A stretch of DNA of 64,000 bases from Niastella sp. OAS944 (GTDB lineage Bacteria > Bacteroidota > Bacteroidia > Chitinophagales > Chitinophagaceae), in assembly GCA_024809215.1 (NCBI GenBank), contig JANUBW010000005.1:186001-250000 (forward strand), written 5' to 3'. Shown piece by piece: positions 59,800 through 64,000 of this stretch (position 1 is its first letter; each line of letters opens with the position of its first letter). A program made the translations under genes and the position numbers. The notes beneath the pieces were generated by a model, which saw only the letters and a program-made list of their open reading frames with translations, did no database searches and was not told the origin of the DNA.

Positions 59800-59976
59800 T
59801 GCCAGTTACCGGTTGCCGGTTTCCGGTTCTTAACTTTCGGAGCTCGCTATTATTGGGTTACAGGTTTCAGGTTACACGTTACAGGTCCTTTTTTGCGAAT
59901 TCGCTACAAAACAATGCCTTTCCGAAATTCGGGAATTGTATTTCCCTGCAACCTGGAACTTGTAACCTGTAACTCA
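59800..59976. repeat. Heptad GTTACCG/GTTACAG hairpin element
   Basis: Left arm CAGTTACC GGTTGCC GGTTTCC, then GGTTACA GGTTTCA GGTTACA words, a small GCGAATTCGC palindrome (59895-59904) and an inverted right arm of CTGCAACCTGGAACTTGTAAC type. Positions 59934-59973 are the second copy of the 40-bp segment at 57297-57336. It lies between convergent genes. Confidence 0.8.
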
Positions 59977-59979
59977 TTG

Positions 59980-60609
59980 CTATCCCAACAACTTATTCTT
60001 CGCTTTATTAAACTCCTCTTCGGTTATTATTCCCTGTTGTTTCAGCTGATGTAATTTCTCCAGTTCAGAAGCAATGGCAACAGAGCCGGATGAAGTATAT
60101 TTAACATCGCCTTGTTGTATACCCATGGCGGTGGCCATGTGCTGGGCCTGACTGGCCAGTTGCATATTTTTATATTCAGCCTGGGCCAGTGTAATGGTAT
60201 CTTTGAGGCGTTTAGGACCATGAACATTGTAATAATCGGTAGCGCCTACTTCGGCCGCGGTTTGAATTTCAACATGGCCAAAATTGAGGATACGGCCCCA
60301 CAGCGTTTGATCGTACGATACATTATTTATCTTTTCGAGCGGACTTTCCTTGGCGAAATGATTGAACAAACCGGCTTCATCAATAACGCGGTAATTGGTA
60401 ACTACCCATATGTTTACCTTCCAGGAGAAATAAACGATCACAAAATACAGCGAACCTACAACGGCAGCTATCCAGCCCCATTCTAAAAAGCCAATAAAAA
60501 CAGACGCCACCCAACCTGCCAGCCCAATCAATACCGGAACAATTAATTTAACCCAGCTGGTATGGGTAACCAATAAGATCTGTTCGCCTTTTTGTAGTGG
60601 AGTACGCAT
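59980..60609 (-). CDS. PH-domain membrane protein with C-terminal SHOCT
   Basis: A 209-residue protein with two membrane segments close together near the N-terminus (about residues 21-41 and 46-62). A bacterial PH-like domain (YdbS/bPH2 type) follows: VNIWVVTNYRVIDEAGLFNHFAKESPLEKINNVSYDQTLWGRILNFGHVEI. The C-terminal 30 residues are a SHOCT motif (SELEKLHQLKQQGIITEEEFNKAKNKLL). It probably faces the cytoplasm; the role is unknown. Confidence 0.9.
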   Translation of the reverse strand: MRTPLQKGEQILLVTHTSWVKLIVPVLIGLAGWVASVFIGFLEWGWIAAVVGSLYFVIVYFSWKVNIWVVTNYRVIDEAGLFNHFAKESPLEKINNVSYDQTLWGRILNFGHVEIQTAAEVGATDYYNVHGPKRLKDTITLAQAEYKNMQLASQAQHMATAMGIQQGDVKYTSSGSVAIASELEKLHQLKQQGIITEEEFNKAKNKLLG

Positions 60610-60676
60610 GTGTGTAATTTAAGACACGATAAATAATGAATAAATCTAAATCCTTTGTTTGGGGGTAAGAAAAATA

Positions 60677-60707
60677 TTTTGAATACATGAGAAAAGTCGT
60701 ATATTCG
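60677..60707 (+). promoter_or_regulatory. Orphan promoter-like sequence
   Basis: TTTTG at 60677-60681, an 18-bp spacer and TATATTCG (60700-60707, one mismatch to TAnnTTTG). No plus-strand gene follows. Confidence 0.35.
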
Positions 60708-60711
60708 TAAT

Positions 60712-60770
60712 GGATCAGGCTGCGGCTTGGACCAACCCGGTAGTTAGCGCTACCGGTTATTTATTTTATA
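60712..60770 (+). ncRNA. Candidate small RNA
   Basis: The orphan promoter at 60677-60707 is followed about 25 bp later by a hairpin (60734-60743 with 60750-60758, one bulged C, loop TTAGCG) and an ATTTATTTTAT tract, so a transcript of about 60 bases is possible. It would overlap the last codons of the nuclease-like gene on the other strand. The hairpin might instead belong to that gene, though its minus-strand side lacks a T-run. This is inference from signals only. Confidence 0.25.
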
Positions 60771-61282
60771 CAGGTTCCCACCCGGATTGAGTTTACCCAT
60801 ATTTCTGCTTTTCGAAAGGTCTTATGCATCTTAAACCGGCCTTTTATTATCCTTTCTACCATTTTTATATTAACCGGTTTTCGGAAATAAATTATTAAAG
60901 CGTCTGCCTGCTCCTGCCCTTTTCTAATCCTGTTGTTTATATTAATGTCTTTATATGGCCACTCAGGTGATTCTACCTCCCAATATTCTTCATTAATTCT
61001 TAAGTCAGGGTTTTTATTCATTTTGGCACCAGGCAATACTTTACGTCTGAAATCTATATCTCTTTCCTGAAGCTTTGGAAGAAGCTCCACTTTCTCGCCA
61101 TCGTTTGCCAATACAATTCCAATGGCAACGAGTAATTCAAAGTCGCTGTCGTCGCTATCAACCAGCTTATGAATTAATACAATGCCTCCATTAGTATTTG
61201 AGTAATGAAGGATATACTGTTGATGTAAAGGTTGCTGCAGGATCAGTATTCGTTGATCCTTGCTGATATTTTTGGTTAACAT
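60761..61282 (-). CDS. Orphan CdiA-CT-like nuclease-domain protein
   Basis: A 173-residue protein matching the CdiA C-terminal tRNase-type domain (PD-(D/E)xK-related). A helix with Glu49 and IGIVLANDGEKVELLPK comes first, then NPDLRINEEYWEVESPEW with Asp93 and Glu102-x-Glu104, then INNRIRKGQEQADALIIYF. The usual E-x-K reads EVES, so the catalytic lysine is Glu or lies elsewhere. It is a solitary domain: no large CdiA or polymorphic-toxin carrier and no obvious immunity gene adjoin it. The ATG at 61282 is preferred to a TTG 21 bp upstream. The family call is by motif pattern and moderately sure. Confidence 0.65.
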   Translation of the reverse strand: MLTKNISKDQRILILQQPLHQQYILHYSNTNGGIVLIHKLVDSDDSDFELLVAIGIVLANDGEKVELLPKLQERDIDFRRKVLPGAKMNKNPDLRINEEYWEVESPEWPYKDININNRIRKGQEQADALIIYFRKPVNIKMVERIIKGRFKMHKTFRKAEIWVNSIRVGTCIK

Positions 61283-61370
61283 AGTATTCCAATAATTTTT
61301 CAACTACTGGAATCCCCCTACGTCGCATTTAATTGATATTCGATATTACTAAATATTTTGGGAATAAAAA

Positions 61371-61390
61371 AGCCCTGACGATGCTGGGCT
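61371..61390 (-). terminator. Probable terminator of the WG-repeat gene
   Basis: A short stem (AGCCC / GGGCT) with a 10-base loop. On the minus strand it is followed by a T6 run. Confidence 0.55.
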
Positions 61391-61405
61391 AACCCGGTGG
61401 ATCAA

Positions 61406-63061
61406 CTAATAACCACTACTCTTTTTAAGTTCGTTTTCTTTTACATAATATTCCTCCGTTGCCCAGTCTTTCTGAACAATGATCTTACCACCAGCAAAGT
61501 CACTGTAGCTTATGGACTTGTATTCAAAAGGCAGCAATGGGGTTGTAGGATTATCAATATCTAAAACACCATACTTGCCATTTTTAGCAGCAATAACACA
61601 TTTATTATTGACGTATTGCATGTCGCTGTATTCAAAGGGCAATAAGGTTTTACCGCCTATATTGACCAAACCATATTTACTATGCTGTGCTACAATAATG
61701 CGATTAGCAAAGACGTCAACCTCATAGGGATCTCTACGAAAAGTGCGCACATCATCATAAATAAAATCAACACATGGTTTAGCGGTTTCCATATCTGCTA
61801 TGCCTTTTTTACCCGCTTTAGTGCCCAGATAATAAACACCATTCAGGTTGTTATTATTGACAACCCTCGCCAGGGTAGTGTATTCCACTGGCAGCACAAG
61901 GCTTCCCTTGGGGGAACATAAGCCGTATTGATCATTCTTTTTTACAAGGTAATAATGATATGAGAAAACGACTTCATCATACAAAACAGGCAACAATTCT
62001 TTTCCGTCAAAACCCAACAAACCCATTTGGTCTTTCTTTTTTACGATCAACACATCAGCGTAACGGGCAAGGAAATCTATCTTGTCATACTCCATAGACA
62101 ACACCACTTTACCATCGGTTCCAAACAAACCATATTTACCTGCTTTTTCAGCAATCAAAGCCAGGGGCTTGCTCACCGTATTGCTTTTTAACCTGGTCAA
62201 TTGATCATATACAATGGGTATCACTTCTTTTCCCGTCATTGTAATCAGGCCTTTTTTACCGTTCAGTTCAACAAGGGCAGTGTCAGGAGGTGCAGGCCTG
62301 CCAAAGAGGCTATATGAAGGATCAGGTTCAGTAACGCTGAACCGGGTATACCAGTTGCTCAACAATTTGTTTCCATTGAGGTCCAACAAAGTGTATTGAC
62401 CGTCTTTTTTTACAATTGCAGCTTTGCCGGCTCTAACACCAACGCTATCATATTCAACAGGCATGGTCAGTTTGCGCGTGGTAAAGTTCATCAAACCCTG
62501 CTTTTTATCTTTTGTAACTACCAGGTAGGTAGTACCTTTATCCACAGAAAGCTCATCGTATTCCATTGGCAGCACCTGTTGTCCCTGTTCATTGATAACA
62601 CCGTAACGTCCGTCCTTTTGAACAGTGTAGTATGAAGCGTTATCAACAATCAATCGATCCATGTTATCATAAATACAGGGCACTACCAGCTTGCCTTTTA
62701 CATTGATAAGACCATATTTTCCATTCAGAACTACCGCCGTTATATCAGAATTTACAAATTGGCCAATGCCATCATATATAAAAGGAGTAATCTTTTTCTT
62801 GGTGTGATATTCCAGCAGCGCGTAATACCTGGGCCCAAAAGCTTCCCCTATCCTTGCTGTTACCAGGTCCTTCTCTTTGTAGACACGCACAGTATAAAAA
62901 GTTTTTCCATCTATTACATTGGTGTTGTTAACAGGTCTATTGTCTTCCGGCGCTTTTGTTGTATTTTCTTTAGGCAGGGGCTCTGCCAGCTTACCAGGAG
63001 TTGTTTGAGCATGGGCAATCAGACTGCTTAACAGTAATAAAGTAGGTACAATTTGCTTCAT
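61406..63061 (-). CDS. WG-repeat protein, exported
   Basis: A 551-residue exported protein (signal peptide MKQIVPTLLLLSSLIAHAQ). Almost the whole chain is WG/KWG-type beta-propeller or solenoid repeats, each with a [KR]-x-G-[LV]-[LIM]-[ND]-x2-G-[KQ]-x-[LV]-[LMV]-P-x2-Y-[DE] pattern, for example GKYGLINVKGKLVVPCIYD, GRYGVINEQGQQVLPMEYD and GKYGLFGTDGKVVLSMEYD. I count more than ten clear copies. The family is found widely in Bacteroidota with no fixed function. The ATG at 63061 starts the signal peptide; the frame runs about 100 bp further upstream into the lepA terminator. Confidence 0.88.
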   Translation of the reverse strand: MKQIVPTLLLLSSLIAHAQTTPGKLAEPLPKENTTKAPEDNRPVNNTNVIDGKTFYTVRVYKEKDLVTARIGEAFGPRYYALLEYHTKKKITPFIYDGIGQFVNSDITAVVLNGKYGLINVKGKLVVPCIYDNMDRLIVDNASYYTVQKDGRYGVINEQGQQVLPMEYDELSVDKGTTYLVVTKDKKQGLMNFTTRKLTMPVEYDSVGVRAGKAAIVKKDGQYTLLDLNGNKLLSNWYTRFSVTEPDPSYSLFGRPAPPDTALVELNGKKGLITMTGKEVIPIVYDQLTRLKSNTVSKPLALIAEKAGKYGLFGTDGKVVLSMEYDKIDFLARYADVLIVKKKDQMGLLGFDGKELLPVLYDEVVFSYHYYLVKKNDQYGLCSPKGSLVLPVEYTTLARVVNNNNLNGVYYLGTKAGKKGIADMETAKPCVDFIYDDVRTFRRDPYEVDVFANRIIVAQHSKYGLVNIGGKTLLPFEYSDMQYVNNKCVIAAKNGKYGVLDIDNPTTPLLPFEYKSISYSDFAGGKIIVQKDWATEEYYVKENELKKSSGY

Positions 63062-63130
63062 ATAGGTATAAAATTCTAGAAACAATATTAATAATTTGCC
63101 TGTTCGGGAGCAAGCTATGGCAACAAAAAA

Positions 63131-63152
63131 GCCCCAACAATGCTGTCGGGGC
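63131..63152 (-). terminator. Terminator of lepA
   Basis: Stem GCCCCAACA with TGTCGGGGC (one A-C mismatch). On the minus strand it is followed by TTTTTTG. Confidence 0.8.
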
Positions 63153-63175
63153 CAGTACATATTTTTGAAATGTTC

Positions 63176-64000
63176 TTAATCGTCGAGTTTCAATACAGCG
63201 AGGAATGCTTCCTGCGGTACTTCTACGTTACCGATCTGGCGCATACGCTTTTTACCTTCTTTCTGTTTCTCTAACAGTTTACGCTTACGGCTGATGTCAC
63301 CACCATAACATTTGGCGGTAACGTCTTTGCGCATTGCGCTGATGGTTTCGCGGGCCAGTACTTTGGCGCCAACGGCTGCCTGTATGGCTATCTGGAACTG
63401 CTGGCGGGGTAATAACTCTTTCAGCTTTTCGCAAAGTTTACGGCCAAAATCCTGCGAGCGTGCACGGTGAATGAGGGCGCTTAATGCATCCACTTTATCG
63501 CCGTTCAGCAGTATATCCATCTTTACGATATCGCTTTCACGGTAGCCTATCGGGTGGTAATCGAACGATGCATAACCGCGGGTCTGGCTCTTTAATTTAT
63601 CGTAGAAGTCGAATACGATCTCTGTCAATGGCATCTCGAACTGCAGCTCCACACGGGTGGTGGTCAAATAGCTTTGGTTCAACAAAATGCCGCGTTTACC
63701 CAGGCAAAGCGTCATGATATTACCGATATACTCGGGCTTTGTAATGATCTGCGCCTTGATGTATGGTTCTTCAATTCTGTCGGTCTTTACCGGATCGGGG
63801 AACTGGGTAGGGTTATTAACGATGATCTTTTCACCTTTGGTAGTATAGGCTATAAAGCTCACGTTCGGAACGGTAGTGATAACGGTTTGGTTAAACTCGC
63901 GTTCAAGCCTTTCCTGAATGATCTCCATGTGCAGCATACCCAGAAATCCACATCGGAAACCAAAGCCAAGGGCCTGAGAGGTTTCCAGTTCGTAAGTAAG
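63176..64000 (-). CDS. lepA: Elongation factor 4 (LepA), C-terminal part; 5' end outside window
   Basis: The 274 C-terminal residues of the ribosome-bound GTPase that back-translocates stalled ribosomes. The window-edge residues read [35 protein letters not shown], the typical EF4 domain III start. The chain then has [41 protein letters not shown] and the C-terminal domain unique to EF4 ([31 protein letters not shown]...[10 protein letters not shown]). The frame continues to position 64000 with no start, so the GTPase domain lies beyond the edge. Confidence 0.97.
   Translation of the reverse strand, partial: LTYELETSQALGFGFRCGFLGMLHMEIIQERLEREFNQTVITTVPNVSFIAYTTKGEKIIVNNPTQFPDPVKTDRIEEPYIKAQIITKPEYIGNIMTLCLGKRGILLNQSYLTTTRVELQFEMPLTEIVFDFYDKLKSQTRGYASFDYHPIGYRESDIVKMDILLNGDKVDALSALIHRARSQDFGRKLCEKLKELLPRQQFQIAIQAAVGAKVLARETISAMRKDVTAKCYGGDISRKRKLLEKQKEGKKRMRQIGNVEVPQEAFLAVLKLDD

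Noticed and set aside
1-64000. tRNA, rRNA, insertion sequence, prophage or integrase genes
   Set aside because: None was found by reading. There are no transposase or integrase motifs and no tRNA-like cloverleaf with a T-loop consensus was noticed, although a covariance-model scan could not be run.

Overview
The window comes from a Bacteroidota chromosome, most likely a Chitinophagaceae-type soil or plant-associated bacterium. The evidence is type IX secretion C-terminal domains (types A and B), SusC/SusD-like pairs, an ECF sigma/FecR pair, a DUF4249 lipoprotein beside a TonB receptor, many glycan-degrading enzymes, and promoters that fit the Bacteroidota -7 element TAnnTTTG. No rRNA, tRNA, CRISPR array, insertion sequence or phage gene is visible. 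Both edges cut genes: a PKD-repeat adhesin at the left and lepA at the right.

Layout. 0-3 kb: end of a secreted PKD protein. 3.0-8.9 kb: an accessory island with a gene of uncertain start, a very AT-rich 1525-residue ATPase/nuclease-like protein (sacsin-type GHKL ATPase plus DUF3883), and about 0.6 kb of GC-rich noncoding DNA full of TTGCA words. 8.9-22.6 kb: mixed housekeeping and accessory genes (TIGR03118 lipoprotein, LRR-DUF1963 protein, B12-type radical SAM protein, AraC regulator with a TetX-like monooxygenase, GH28, short endonuclease V). 22.6-28.8 kb: DUF4249/TonB receptor pair and a GH78 rhamnosidase. 29-33.4 kb: FtsX-type permease, then DUF2461-HxlR divergent from an azoreductase across a large palindromic operator. 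33.7-44.9 kb: a type A T9SS protein, then an ECF sigma factor, FecR anti-sigma, STN-SusC, SusD-like and DUF5689 lipoprotein, i.e. a self-regulated glycan uptake locus. 45-50.8 kb: cupin, large beta-helix glycosidase, nucleotide-sugar-type epimerase, hydroxyacid dehydrogenase. 51.3-58.6 kb: dihydroorotase-like pseudoenzyme, DUF4199, two glycosyltransferases and the complete GDP-D-glycero-alpha-D-manno-heptose set (hddA, gmhA, hddC, gmhB), pointing to a heptose-containing surface glycan. 58.7-64 kb: periplasmic protein, PH/SHOCT membrane protein, orphan CdiA-CT-like nuclease domain, WG-repeat protein, lepA.

The most unusual features lie between genes. From 36.6 to 60 kb many spacers consist of degenerate tandem repeats in a 7-bp (sometimes 8-bp) phase, such as GTTACAG/GTTGCCG, TCCAAAT/CCCAAGC, GAACTAA, nnnCAAT and ATTGCCG. 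They are often arranged as inverted pairs that would fold into hairpins, and two copies share a 40-bp segment differing at only two positions. They interrupt the heptose operon at three of its junctions. I regard this repeat system and the ATPase-DUF3883 island as the two signals most worth following.

All coordinates and motifs were read by eye. Family assignments are from motif recognition, not database searches.
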